Source: Amphritea sp. (GTDB lineage Bacteria > Pseudomonadota > Gammaproteobacteria > Pseudomonadales > Balneatricaceae). Taken from it: 64,000 nucleotides of DNA. The DNA lies in contig NZ_JADGEW010000012.1 of NCBI RefSeq assembly GCF_016744155.1, forward strand, positions 1-64,000, given 5' to 3'. The notes beneath the pieces are model-generated. The model saw only the letters and a program-made list of their open reading frames with translations, did no database searches and had not been told where the DNA came from. The translations under genes were made by a program, and so were the position numbers. Shown in pieces: positions 41,979 to 51,794 of this stretch (position 1 is its first letter; each line of letters opens with the position of its first letter).

Positions 41979-42866
41979 ATGCGGTTGAAGTTACGCTTTT
42001 TTAAGTTGTTTGTATGCCATTTGCTGGTAATTTTTTCGCCGGTTGAAGCGGGTATTAGTGTGTCAGATAATCTCGACCGGGTGATTGATATTGCTCAACC
42101 GGCGCGTCGGATCGTTGCTCTGGCTCCGCATATTACCGAAAATTTATTTGTGATTGGTGCGGGTTCTTTTGTAGTAGGGGTTGCCAGTCATAGTGATTAC
42201 CCTCCTGAGGCAGCAAGTCTGCCGGTTGTAGGTGACTCTCAAGGTTTTAATTTAGAAGCTATTATTGAGTTACAGCCGGATCTGGTAGTTGCTTGGCCGG
42301 GAGGTAATCCTCAACTTCCGTTGCAGCGACTGGAACAGATGGGGATACCGGTGTATTACTCCGATCCGCATGACTTCAGCGATATTCCTTTTAACTTGCG
42401 TGCGCTGGGAAAACTGATTCGACTCCCCCTTGCTGAGCAGCAAGCGTCTCTATTTGAGGCGCGTTTGCAAGGGGTGCAGCAACGTTTCAATCAAAGTGCA
42501 AAAGTGAGGGTGTTTTATCAGCTATGGAATCAGCCACTGATGACCATCAATAACACGCAGATGGTTGATCGGGTGATCAGTCTTTGTGGTGGTGTTAATC
42601 TGTTTGCTGAGCATAAAGAGGTGATTCCCCGGCTGGGCGTTGAGTCGGTTCTGCTGACCAATCCACAGATTATTCTAACCGGCGAGAATGTGCCTGAAGG
42701 CTGGGAGCAACAGTGGTTGAATTGGCCAACGCTGGCGGCTAGCCGCGATGGTCAGTTATATCGTCTTAACGAAGATTTGCTATATCGTCCGACGATGCGA
42801 ATTCTGGACGGTGCAGAGCAGATGTGTAAACTGATACAGCAAGCCAGAGAAGTGATTGCAAAATAA
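41979..42866 (+). CDS. btuF: BtuF-like vitamin B12 ABC substrate-binding protein
   Basis: 295 residues with a signal peptide (cleavage near residue 24). A helical-backbone periplasmic binding protein (Fe/B12 type), with RIVALAPHITENLFVIGAG near 44 and ELQPDLVVAWPGGNP near 98. The nearby BtuB-like receptor, adenosyltransferase and cobalamin riboswitch support B12 as ligand, though haem or siderophores cannot be excluded. No permease or ATPase partner is in the window. Confidence 0.82.
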   Translation: MRLKLRFFKLFVCHLLVIFSPVEAGISVSDNLDRVIDIAQPARRIVALAPHITENLFVIGAGSFVVGVASHSDYPPEAASLPVVGDSQGFNLEAIIELQPDLVVAWPGGNPQLPLQRLEQMGIPVYYSDPHDFSDIPFNLRALGKLIRLPLAEQQASLFEARLQGVQQRFNQSAKVRVFYQLWNQPLMTINNTQMVDRVISLCGGVNLFAEHKEVIPRLGVESVLLTNPQIILTGENVPEGWEQQWLNWPTLAASRDGQLYRLNEDLLYRPTMRILDGAEQMCKLIQQAREVIAK

Positions 42867-42905
42867 GCCTATGGCGTCGGTTTTAGTGTCGGAGAGTGTA
42901 AGCGT

Positions 42906-43178
42906 CTACTCAGTCAGACCTTTAAAGAACGATTTTGTTTTATTGGCGGCGTCTTTCGTTGCATCCCATGCGGTTTCTGCGCCAGACTGAGTACTGCAGG
43001 CAGCGCGGGCGGCAACGCACTTTGATTTACAGCCAGTTGCTGCTGCATCATCTGTTACATGCTTCACTTCACATTTGGTTTCACACCAGGTTTGTTCATC
43101 GGCGCAATCAGCCTGTGCTAGCGGTGATAACAGGGTTGCTGTCAGTGCTAGGGTCAGTGGGGCAATTAAACGCAACAT
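42906..43178 (-). CDS. Small secreted six-cysteine protein
   Basis: 90 residues, not assigned to a family. A signal peptide (LALTATLLSPLAQA, cleavage near 23) precedes a mature part of about 67 residues. Six Cys stand at 25, 32, 36, 50, 54 and 61, giving the mirror-symmetric pattern C-6-C-3-C-13-C-3-C-6-C. This suggests a helical hairpin clasped by disulfides. The tail is Lys/Ala-rich (TAWDATKDAANKTKSFFKGL) and probably helical. It lies between the B12-binding protein and the adenosyltransferase genes. No function is proposed. Confidence 0.75.
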   Translation of the reverse strand: MLRLIAPLTLALTATLLSPLAQADCADEQTWCETKCEVKHVTDDAAATGCKSKCVAARAACSTQSGAETAWDATKDAANKTKSFFKGLTE

Positions 43179-43262
43179 ATCTACATCTCTCTTTATTTAT
43201 TAAAGGCCAGCTTATCCAAATATGAGCTTTTGTATAGACTGGCTTAGGTTGTTTATGAGTCG

Positions 43263-43823
43263 TCAGGCGGGTTTTCGTGGCTGCCATAAAACTTCCTCTC
43301 CACCATCCTGACAGGCAAGAATCCGGGCTGCGACAAACAGCAGATCGGACAGGCGGTTAAGATAACGAGCGGCTTCCTGATTGACCTTTTCCTGCCGTGC
43401 AAGTTCAACAATTCGGCGTTCAGCCCGTCGACATACACTGCGGGCCTGGTGACAAAGCGCCGCGGTACGGTTTCCACCTGGAAGAATAAATTCTTTTAAT
43501 GGCGGTAAGCGGCTATTCAGGTCATCGATCTGCTGTTCCATATCAGCGATCAGCGCAGCGCTAATGACTTGATAATCGGGATCAGCTACTGCCAGCTCCC
43601 CCCCCAGATCAAACAGGTCATTTTGACACTGTACCAACAGTTTCCTTAATGGTTCCTGAGCAGACAGTTCAGCAATCAGTACGCCGAGTAAGCAATTCAG
43701 CTCGTCCGTATCTCCCAGGGTTTCTATCCGAGGGTGATCTTTATTGACTTTACTGCCGTTGGCCAGGGACGTGGTGCCTTTATCGCCGGTGCGGGTGTAG
43801 ATTTTTGTCAGGCGATTGGTCAT
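43263..43823 (-). CDS. Cob(I)alamin adenosyltransferase, PduO type
   Basis: 186 residues. It transfers adenosyl from ATP to cob(I)alamin to make coenzyme B12. The N-terminal ATP loop is IYTRTGDKGTTSL. The family signatures RIETLGDTDELNC, FILPGGN, CHQARSVCRRAER and LNRLSDLLFVAAR follow. It is downstream of the BtuB-like gene on the same strand, 125 bp away and beyond a terminator. Confidence 0.93.
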   Translation of the reverse strand: MTNRLTKIYTRTGDKGTTSLANGSKVNKDHPRIETLGDTDELNCLLGVLIAELSAQEPLRKLLVQCQNDLFDLGGELAVADPDYQVISAALIADMEQQIDDLNSRLPPLKEFILPGGNRTAALCHQARSVCRRAERRIVELARQEKVNQEAARYLNRLSDLLFVAARILACQDGGEEVLWQPRKPA

Positions 43824-43888
43824 GTCGGATTCCTCAAAAAAGGTAAGTTGCGAAACGTTAGCATACTCAATGGGTCATTTTAAAAGTA

Positions 43889-43916
43889 TAAAAAAGGGGA
43901 GCGACTGGGCTCCCCT
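43889..43916 (-). terminator. Terminator downstream of the BtuB-like gene
   Basis: On the minus strand GGGGAGC-CCAGTC-GCTCCCC is followed by six T, 32 nt after the receptor stop codon. Confidence 0.88.
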
Positions 43917-43947
43917 CTATCGGTTTGGCGTTTTCGATTGGATGTTT

Positions 43948-45912
43948 TTAGAAACGGTAGCCTAAGGTTAATTTAATATTACGTTCCGGAGCTGGGTAAT
44001 GGTTGGCGCCAGAGAAAGCCGAATAGATCGCGTAACCGTCATACTTTTCGTTACTTAGGTTGTTTACTTTAAAGCTGGCAAACCAATCGTCACGTTTGTA
44101 GTTAACCGCAGTATTCAGAATAAACTGCTCTGGTACTTTTCGTTGCCCGTTAGCGTTGTCGTCATCCTGATAGCGAGAACCTGTCAATTGGCCATCGACA
44201 AATAGGCTCCAGTTACCACTGATCTGGTAATCGGTAAACAGATTCAGCGTGTGTTCTGCAACGAAAGGCACTGCGTTCCCTTTGAAGCTTCCTGCAGTCA
44301 GTTCCGCATCGGTGTAGGTGTATGTAGCACCTGCAATTAAGGATGGTGTCAGGGTCTGATTAAATTCTATGATTATCCCCTGACGTCGGGAGTCATCAAG
44401 GTTAATATTAGCCCCTTTACCCCCGAAACCGAATGGATTAGCTATTTCCGCATCGTAAAGAATCTCATTCTTTAATGTCAGGTGGTAAAGGCTGGTTGTT
44501 AAGGTAGAGTCATCAAGCTGACGTTGCCACCCCATCTCCCATGAAGTGCCTTCCTGTGGTTTGAGGAACTCGACAGATGGTAAAGTAAAGCCATGCTCGT
44601 CCAAGTTGGCAAAACGGAAGTTTTCATCACGTCTTAAAAATAGCCGCTGTTGCTGACTCAACTGCCAAGATAACCCGATCTCTTTGACGGTTGCGCTTTC
44701 CTTATTATTTCGGCTTTTTGATGTAAAGCTACTTAAGTTTTTATCTTCAACCCGGCTGTGCCGTGCGCCTAAGGTTAGATTCAGATTGCTGTTTAGCGGG
44801 ATAATGGTTTGTAAATAGAAAGCTCGAAGGTCTTGTTGATATTTACTATTCCATGAATTCTCATAATGACTCTGAATCTGGTCAAAGCCGCTTGTCACAT
44901 ATAGCGTGCCTTGATTCAGGCCCCACTCACCACTGAGTCGCGGTGTGAAACTTTCTACCTTAAAGTCATTGTGAAAATTACCGCTAAGGTAACCGTAGTT
45001 ATGGGATTCCCGTTTGCTATATTCAGCTAGCAGGCTGAGATTGCCTGTCAGAACTTGATCAATACCAAGTCTGATAATATCAGTTGTACCGTTACTGAAA
45101 TCATCCTTAGAACTCTGGCGTCGATCTTCTGCCAATTCTGTGTCATTCAGAGCACCTGGCAGGCGCAGATCATCATTGATTTTCTGCTTTTCGATAAACA
45201 GTTCACCGCTGTCGTATTGATAGCTAAGTTCGCCGGTATAGGTATCAAATTCAGAGTCGTTATTATCCCGATAACCGTCGCTGACAGCGTGTTTGCCGCT
45301 GAGGCGGATACCGATGCCGTTGTTATAGCTGTGACTCAAATTAGCTTGCACGTTACTAGTGTCATAGTTGCCGCCGCTGATTTGAACGCTGCCATGGGTT
45401 TCGAAGGATGTTTTGGTGATGACATTTATTACACCGCCTACCGCTTGGTCACCATATAGAGAACCAGCACTACCATGGGTAATCTCGATCCGTTCGATAT
45501 CTTCAATCGCAACGGTATTCAAAGCAGGAGATTGAAGAGTAGAGTTGTTTAGCCTTCGGCCATCCACTAAAACTAAAACGTTGTTATTGGTATTCTGGCC
45601 AAAGCCGCGCATTGATACAGAGACCCGGCTGCCATCGCCAAGCGTATCTCGTATCTGGACCATGCCGCTACTGCGTAGCAGGTCTGCTAAATTATTCGCG
45701 TTGCTGCGGGAGATCTGCTTTGAATCGATAACAGAGATCATTGTGGGTGCCAAATTAGTGCTTTGTTCAGAGCGGGTCGCAGATACGATGACAGTATCAA
45801 GGGTATGCGTGTCTGAGTTGTTTGTTATTTGAGTGTTTGCTTGTGCCACGGAAGCAGCAGAGATCAGAGAAGTGCCCAAAAGCACAGCCTGATAAAGACT
45901 GGTTTGTTTCAT
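43948..45912 (-). CDS. btuB: BtuB-like TonB-dependent cobalamin receptor
   Basis: 654 residues. Signal peptide (about 1-25), TonB-box-like DTVIVSATR near 40, plug domain (about 50-165, with VLVLVDGRRLNN and IERIEITHGSAGSLYGDQAVGGVINVITK), and a 22-strand barrel ending in a C-terminal aromatic (LTLGYRF). A cobalamin riboswitch lies directly upstream, which makes B12 or a related corrinoid the likely substrate. Confidence 0.9.
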   Translation of the reverse strand: MKQTSLYQAVLLGTSLISAASVAQANTQITNNSDTHTLDTVIVSATRSEQSTNLAPTMISVIDSKQISRSNANNLADLLRSSGMVQIRDTLGDGSRVSVSMRGFGQNTNNNVLVLVDGRRLNNSTLQSPALNTVAIEDIERIEITHGSAGSLYGDQAVGGVINVITKTSFETHGSVQISGGNYDTSNVQANLSHSYNNGIGIRLSGKHAVSDGYRDNNDSEFDTYTGELSYQYDSGELFIEKQKINDDLRLPGALNDTELAEDRRQSSKDDFSNGTTDIIRLGIDQVLTGNLSLLAEYSKRESHNYGYLSGNFHNDFKVESFTPRLSGEWGLNQGTLYVTSGFDQIQSHYENSWNSKYQQDLRAFYLQTIIPLNSNLNLTLGARHSRVEDKNLSSFTSKSRNNKESATVKEIGLSWQLSQQQRLFLRRDENFRFANLDEHGFTLPSVEFLKPQEGTSWEMGWQRQLDDSTLTTSLYHLTLKNEILYDAEIANPFGFGGKGANINLDDSRRQGIIIEFNQTLTPSLIAGATYTYTDAELTAGSFKGNAVPFVAEHTLNLFTDYQISGNWSLFVDGQLTGSRYQDDDNANGQRKVPEQFILNTAVNYKRDDWFASFKVNNLSNEKYDGYAIYSAFSGANHYPAPERNIKLTLGYRF

Positions 45913-45961
45913 TATATTTCCTGTTTAGCGCACCCACCGTGCACATAAATAGTGAACTGAC

Positions 45962-46157
45962 TACTGGCCGGTCTCCGGGCTCGTAACCTGATCAGTGATT
46001 GGCCGATCGTATACATCAACTGACGCCTTCCCATTACAGTGGCGTATGTCAGTTTTGTGGTTACTTACCGTTGCGGGGGCAGCGCTGGGTTTGCTCATAA
46101 AGGAGCGCACCAGTCTTCCCGATTAACCCTGGCTGTAGAATCAGCTTTGGGCACCAG
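45962..46157 (-). ncRNA. Cobalamin riboswitch
   Basis: In the minus-strand leader of the BtuB-like gene the conserved elements appear in order: GGTGCC (46156-46151), GGGAAGACTGGTGC, GCCCCCGCAACGGTAA (the B12 box with L5 region, about 46080-46065), GCCACTG with GGGAAGGCG (46043-46024), and CCGGAGACCGGCC near 45979-45967. The 3' end is about 50 nt from the start codon, so control of translation initiation is likely. Confidence 0.95.
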
Positions 46158-46159
46158 TA

Positions 46160-46192
46160 GAATAAGGCGCTACTCTATGTTGCAGTAGCGCC
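46160..46192 (-). terminator. Probable terminator of ppk2
   Basis: GGCGCTACT/AGTAGCGCC perfect nine-base stem, followed on the minus strand by TTATTCT. It separates ppk2 from the riboswitch. The rest of the gap between ppk2 and the receptor gene is the riboswitch. Confidence 0.65.
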
Positions 46193-46266
46193 GTGGTCAA
46201 ATGAAATTGTGTCAGTTTTTAATGAATTCGGATCATCTGGAGCGGATGAGCGATTAGGTGGCTATC

Positions 46267-47124
46267 TCAGTCAATTGAAGGAATATGCTTAGTGCCAAAC
46301 TGTGGCAGTCGATCCAGTGCATCGGCTACTATTGAACTGTCGGGCGTAAGGCCTGCTTTCTCATCTTTGTCTTCATAGGGTAGGGCGTTGAGGACTATTT
46401 TCATTACTTCCAGGCGGGCCCGCTTTTTGTCATCGGACATAATAGTGGTCCAGGGAGCGATTTCGGTATGGGTGTAGTGGTACATCGCTTCTTTGGCTTT
46501 GGTGTATTCCTTCCATTTTTCTACAGAAGCCAGATCCATTGGGCTTAGTTTCCAATGTTTTAACGGATCTTTACCGCGCTCCTTAAAGCGCCGGAACTGC
46601 TCTCGCTGATTAACGGAGAACCAGAATTTGAACAGCTTGATACCACTCTCCACCAGGATTTGTTCCAGCATCGGGGTGTGTTTCAGGAACAGTTTATATT
46701 CCTCTTCGGTACAGAACTCCATGACTTGCTCAACGCCACCCCGGTTGTACCAGGAACGATCAAAAAGAACCATCTCGCCGGCATTGGGTAGTTGTTCCAT
46801 GTAGCGTTGGAAATACCATTGCCCTTGCTCAACGTTGGAAGGTTTGTCCAGTGCGACAATGCGAGCGCCCCGGGGGCTCAGGTGCTCGGTAAAACGCTGA
46901 ATTGCACCGCCTTTACCTGCGGCATCCCGCCCTTCAAAAACAATAATGACTTTTTGGCCTGTATCTTTGATCCAGTTTTGCATTTTCAGCAGTTCGATCT
47001 GCAGCCGCTTCTTCTCTTTTTCGTAGGCTTTTCGGGATAGTTTTTTATCGTAGGGGTAATCTTCCCCCAATCCCAATGATTTGCGCCTTTCTGATGGGGT
47101 CATCTCTGATTTCTTTTTAGTCAT
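46267..47124 (-). CDS. ppk2: Polyphosphate kinase 2
   Basis: 285 residues, a single-domain PPK2 that phosphorylates nucleotides with polyphosphate. Walker A FEGRDAAGKGG is near 64, and the lid motif FDRSWYNR is at 121-128. LKFWFSVN-type and KHWKLSPMDLAS segments follow. One PPK2 domain makes it class I or III; the sequence alone does not settle whether GDP, ADP or AMP is preferred. Confidence 0.94.
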   Translation of the reverse strand: MTKKKSEMTPSERRKSLGLGEDYPYDKKLSRKAYEKEKKRLQIELLKMQNWIKDTGQKVIIVFEGRDAAGKGGAIQRFTEHLSPRGARIVALDKPSNVEQGQWYFQRYMEQLPNAGEMVLFDRSWYNRGGVEQVMEFCTEEEYKLFLKHTPMLEQILVESGIKLFKFWFSVNQREQFRRFKERGKDPLKHWKLSPMDLASVEKWKEYTKAKEAMYHYTHTEIAPWTTIMSDDKKRARLEVMKIVLNALPYEDKDEKAGLTPDSSIVADALDRLPQFGTKHIPSID

Positions 47125-47175
47125 GGTGTTATCCTTTTCTTAACTTGCGAAACCTCGATCTGCTTCAATCAGGGC

Positions 47176-48087
47176 TTAATAATCATCAGGTTCATTAATA
47201 TTGCGTATGGCTTCTAATACGAGTTGATTGGCGGGTACTGGGATGCCGGCCTGTTCGGCAGCTTTACAGAAGAAGCCGGTGATGGTTTCAATCTCAGTGG
47301 TTCGGTTGTGGCTAACGTCTTGTTGCATCGATGAGTGGTTGCTACCGGTTAGTTCAGCGACATCCCAGGCCTGCTCCATCAGTTTTCGGTCAAACAGCGT
47401 AACCCCGAGGGCATTGGCGACGCTGTCGACCTCTTTGCATATCTGTGCCATTGCTGCGCGCCGATCGGTGTGTTGAAGCAGTTCACCATTGCGGCAGTCA
47501 TACAAGGCTGTCAGGGGATTGATAGCACAGTTGATTGCCAGCTTGCGCCAGAGAACAGTGTTGATATCAGTGGTCATTGTTAGCTTTTCATCTACGCTAG
47601 CTATCTCATCGAAGAGTTGTTCGTCTCCATATTCAGATAGTCTGCCGATCTGGGTATCACCGATGCCCGCCCGGACCAGATTCCAGGGGCTTTCAAAATA
47701 AGCGCCATCTGTTGTACTGCCAGCCCAGATTTCTAGTTGAGGGTTTTCGTCGACGAGCTGTTGTTGAGGTCCCATACCGTTATGTAAAAGGAGTATGCGA
47801 GTGTTACCCACTAGCCGATGGCGAATAGAATTAAAGGCATCAACTGCAGCAAAGGATTTAGTGGTGATAAGAAGGTGGTGGATCGGCACTGTATGCTCGG
47901 CAAGCTCTGCGTCTGTATTGAAGCGATCAGCCAGCCCTTCAGATGTGACTGAAAAGTGTTTGATTTCATTGTATTGATTTAGTTTTTGAGGGCCACTCAG
48001 AATCAGGGTGACGCGATGGCCTGCCCGCTGTAATTTAGCAGCCCAAAGCAGGCCGATGGCGCCTGCGCCCAGAATATGCCACTGCAT
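47176..48087 (-). CDS. panE: 2-dehydropantoate 2-reductase
   Basis: 303 residues. NADPH-dependent ketopantoate reductase of the pantothenate pathway. The Rossmann motif is ILGAGAIGLLWAAKL at the N-terminus, and the catalytic Lys is in LWRKLAINCAINPLTAL (near 189). Divergent from yajQ with a 119-bp gap. No panB or panC is nearby. Confidence 0.92.
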   Translation of the reverse strand: MQWHILGAGAIGLLWAAKLQRAGHRVTLILSGPQKLNQYNEIKHFSVTSEGLADRFNTDAELAEHTVPIHHLLITTKSFAAVDAFNSIRHRLVGNTRILLLHNGMGPQQQLVDENPQLEIWAGSTTDGAYFESPWNLVRAGIGDTQIGRLSEYGDEQLFDEIASVDEKLTMTTDINTVLWRKLAINCAINPLTALYDCRNGELLQHTDRRAAMAQICKEVDSVANALGVTLFDRKLMEQAWDVAELTGSNHSSMQQDVSHNRTTEIETITGFFCKAAEQAGIPVPANQLVLEAIRNINEPDDY

Positions 48088-48206
48088 TATAGTTTCCAGG
48101 ATCCTTTGCTAATGGGGGTAGGTGTTACTCCATCATAACGGTATGATAGGCAGGATAAAACCCAATACGCCGCTGATGAGCGGCAGCAGTGTTAAGGAGC
48201 ACCCCG

Positions 48207-48689
48207 ATGCCATCATTTGATATCGTATCTGAACTGGATATGCATGAAGTCAGCAATGCTGTAGATCAGGCCAACCGTGAGTTGGTGAACCGCTATGACT
48301 TTAATAAAGTAGATGCGACTTTTGAATTGGCCGCTGAAGTCATTACACTTCAAGCTGAAGTTGATTTTCAGTTACAGCAGATGCTGGAAATTCTACGAAG
48401 TAAGCTGGTGGGCCGTAAAATCGATATTAAGAGTATGGATGTTGGCGATGCCCACACTGCCCATATGCGGGCACGTCAGTTAGTGACTCTGAAACAGGGG
48501 CTGGATCAGCCTTTCAGTAAGAAAATCATCAAATTGATTAAAGATAAAAAGCTAAAAGTCCAGACTCAGGTTCAGGGAGAGCAGGTGCGGGTTACCGGTA
48601 AAAAGCGAGATGATCTACAATCTGTCATGGCTATGCTGCGTGAAGAAGATCTGGAATTGCCGCTACAATACAATAATTTCCGGGATTAA
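48207..48689 (+). CDS. yajQ: YajQ-family nucleotide-binding protein
   Basis: 160 residues with two ferredoxin-like halves. YajQ homologues bind nucleotides; a cyclic-di-GMP-responsive role is described in Xanthomonas. MPSFDIVSE is the conserved start. The ATG at 48207 has AAGGAG eight bases upstream, so the longer frame from 48189 is rejected. Other signatures are NRELVNRYDFN and the end LPLQYNNFRD. Confidence 0.95.
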   Translation: MPSFDIVSELDMHEVSNAVDQANRELVNRYDFNKVDATFELAAEVITLQAEVDFQLQQMLEILRSKLVGRKIDIKSMDVGDAHTAHMRARQLVTLKQGLDQPFSKKIIKLIKDKKLKVQTQVQGEQVRVTGKKRDDLQSVMAMLREEDLELPLQYNNFRD

Positions 48690-48772
48690 TTTCCAAAGAT
48701 AACGGCAGCGTTCAGCTGTCGTTATGGTATACCGGCTATTCTGAGCCAAACATCATTATCTAAGGATCTTAA

Positions 48773-50035
48773 GTGGACGCGGTTAACACCCCTGAGCAAA
48801 AGCCAGACTGGAAAGAATCGGTTTTTAACCGCCGAACAATGATCTGTATCTTCACCGGATTTGCCTCCGGAATGCCACTCTATGTGCTATTTCAATTACT
48901 ACCTGCTTATCTGCGTGCAGAAGGGGTCGGGCTGAAAGAGATAGGTTTGTTCGCACTGGTAACCTTCCCTTACACCTGGAAGTTTATGTGGGCCCCGCTG
49001 ATGGATCGCTATATCCCGCCATTCCTGGGGCGGCGGCGGGGCTGGATGCTGATCACCCAGGTGGCGCTGCTGGGCTCAATTGCCGGCTTGGGGATGTTTG
49101 ATCCAACGCTATCGATTATGACTATCGCCTACCTCGCCACCGCAGTGGCGTTGTTCAGTGCCAGTCAAGATATCGTACTGGATGCCTATCGACGTGAACT
49201 GCTACCCGATCAGGAGCTGGGTTGGGGTAATTCGGTACATGTACAAGCTTATCGCATCTCCGGTTTGGTGCCTGGCGCTTTAGGTCTGATCCTGGCGGAT
49301 ATCCTGCCCTGGAGCAGTGTCTTTGTGATCATTGCCGGGTTCATGGTAGTGGGCGTAGTGATGACCTTTGCTGTCAACGAACCGATCACTGAACCCCGTG
49401 CTCCGAAAACGCTGAAACAGGCGATCATCGAACCTTTTCATGAGTTTGTCACCCGGTTGGGCTGGCGTGGAGCCTTGCTGATTCTCTGTTTTATGTTTCT
49501 CTATAAGCTCGGCGATAACATGGCAACCGCTCTGTCGACACCCTTTTATATCGATCTCGGCTTTACGCTGACCGAGATCGGGGTGATCGCCAAAGCTTCC
49601 GCTCTCTGGGCCTCGGTGGTTGGCGGTATTCTCGGTGGTTTGTGGATGATTAAGCTGGGAATCAATCGGGCGCTGTGGATTTTCGGCGTTGTGCAGGTAG
49701 TAACCATTCTTGGCTTTGCGGTACTGGCCGAAGCGGGGCCGGATAAGGTCATCCTCGCGGTGGTTATCAGTCTTGAATACCTTGGCGTGGGGTTAGGTAC
49801 CGCTGCTTTCACCGCCTTTATCGCCCGCTCAACCAGTGTTGCTTTTGCCGCAACCCAGTTTGCGTTGTTTACTGCGCTGGCAGCATTGCCGCGTACCTTC
49901 GTTAATGCACTTACAGGTTACATAGTCGATGCGATCGGCTGGAACCTGTTTTTCTATCTCTGCGCGCTGCTCGCACTTCCAGGTATGCTATTACTGGTTA
50001 AAGTGGCGCCCTGGAACGACAGCAAGGCTGAGTAA
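48773..50035 (+). CDS. ampG: AmpG-type muropeptide MFS transporter
   Basis: 420 residues and about twelve membrane helices. AmpG imports anhydro-muropeptides for cell-wall recycling and so affects beta-lactamase induction. GFASGMPLYVLF near 36, TFPYTWKFMWAPLMDR near 69 and ASQDIVLDAYRRELL near 130 are AmpG signatures. It starts with GTG. The base composition is visibly richer in G and C than the genes on either side, with many C-ending codons. Confidence 0.88.
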   Translation: MDAVNTPEQKPDWKESVFNRRTMICIFTGFASGMPLYVLFQLLPAYLRAEGVGLKEIGLFALVTFPYTWKFMWAPLMDRYIPPFLGRRRGWMLITQVALLGSIAGLGMFDPTLSIMTIAYLATAVALFSASQDIVLDAYRRELLPDQELGWGNSVHVQAYRISGLVPGALGLILADILPWSSVFVIIAGFMVVGVVMTFAVNEPITEPRAPKTLKQAIIEPFHEFVTRLGWRGALLILCFMFLYKLGDNMATALSTPFYIDLGFTLTEIGVIAKASALWASVVGGILGGLWMIKLGINRALWIFGVVQVVTILGFAVLAEAGPDKVILAVVISLEYLGVGLGTAAFTAFIARSTSVAFAATQFALFTALAALPRTFVNALTGYIVDAIGWNLFFYLCALLALPGMLLLVKVAPWNDSKAE

Positions 50036-50085
50036 TAGTCTTCGGTTGCAAAGGATTGGTTCAATACTGCCAACTGCTACACTAA

Positions 50086-51105
<1,020 letters not shown>

Positions 51106-51110
51106 GGCCT

Positions 51111-51794
51111 TTAAGAGTAAGGGACGTTAATTTCTATGAGTGGCAGTTCATTTATAGACAGGGGGGCTTGAGTAACTATTGCGACCCGATAGTCTTCTAT
51201 TTCAGTTTCAAGTAATCGCCAACCCGTTATGTTTTCTTCCAAGTCTGTGTAAGAGAGTGAGGCGAGGGTTACTTTCTTTTGATCGGATGTAGGCAAGGCT
51301 TTGTAAAGTGCTTCTTTGGCACACCAGAGGCGATAGAAGTATTGGTGCAAAGTATCGCCATTGTCGGGCAAGTGACTTAATTCTTCTGTATTCATGAACA
51401 ACTCTGCCGCGGCATGGCAGTCTCTATCTGTCTTTATGGCTTCGACGTCAATGCCGATTCTGTCGGTGCTCAGGGCAAAGCATATGAGATCATTAGAATG
51501 AGTTAGGCTGATAAAATAGTTTTTTTGAAGATTGCGAATAATCGGGGCAGAATTATCGAGTTCTTCTATTTGCCAGTGGTTTAAGGGTTTATTGAATAAC
51601 TGACTCAGGGCAGAGCAGATGAGTAGTCTGCTGAACAGGTAACTTTTACGTCTGCTGTTATGTTTAATGGTTTGGTAATAGTTTTGTTGTGCAAGTGGCA
51701 GTAACAATAACCATTGTTGAAAGGTTTGGGCATCAATTGATCCGGCACAGGTGTACCAGAACCAGGCCGATGGTTGCTCTGACTTAGCGGGCAA
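51111..51794 (-). CDS. 4'-phosphopantetheinyl transferase
   Basis: 227 residues, a Sfp/AcpT-type enzyme that attaches the phosphopantetheine arm to carrier proteins. The magnesium motif GIDVE is at 114-118 and WCAKEALYK at 157-165. It lies beside the aryl-polyene gene set and probably primes its two carrier proteins. The start is a TTG that overlaps the end of the upstream gene by 11 bp; no better start exists nearby. Confidence 0.9.
   Translation of the reverse strand: MPAKSEQPSAWFWYTCAGSIDAQTFQQWLLLLPLAQQNYYQTIKHNSRRKSYLFSRLLICSALSQLFNKPLNHWQIEELDNSAPIIRNLQKNYFISLTHSNDLICFALSTDRIGIDVEAIKTDRDCHAAAELFMNTEELSHLPDNGDTLHQYFYRLWCAKEALYKALPTSDQKKVTLASLSYTDLEENITGWRLLETEIEDYRVAIVTQAPLSINELPLIEINVPYS

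Noticed and set aside
45055-45459. Plus-strand ORF inside the BtuB-like gene
   Set aside because: Shadow of the receptor reading frame, with no ribosome site and no recognisable domain.
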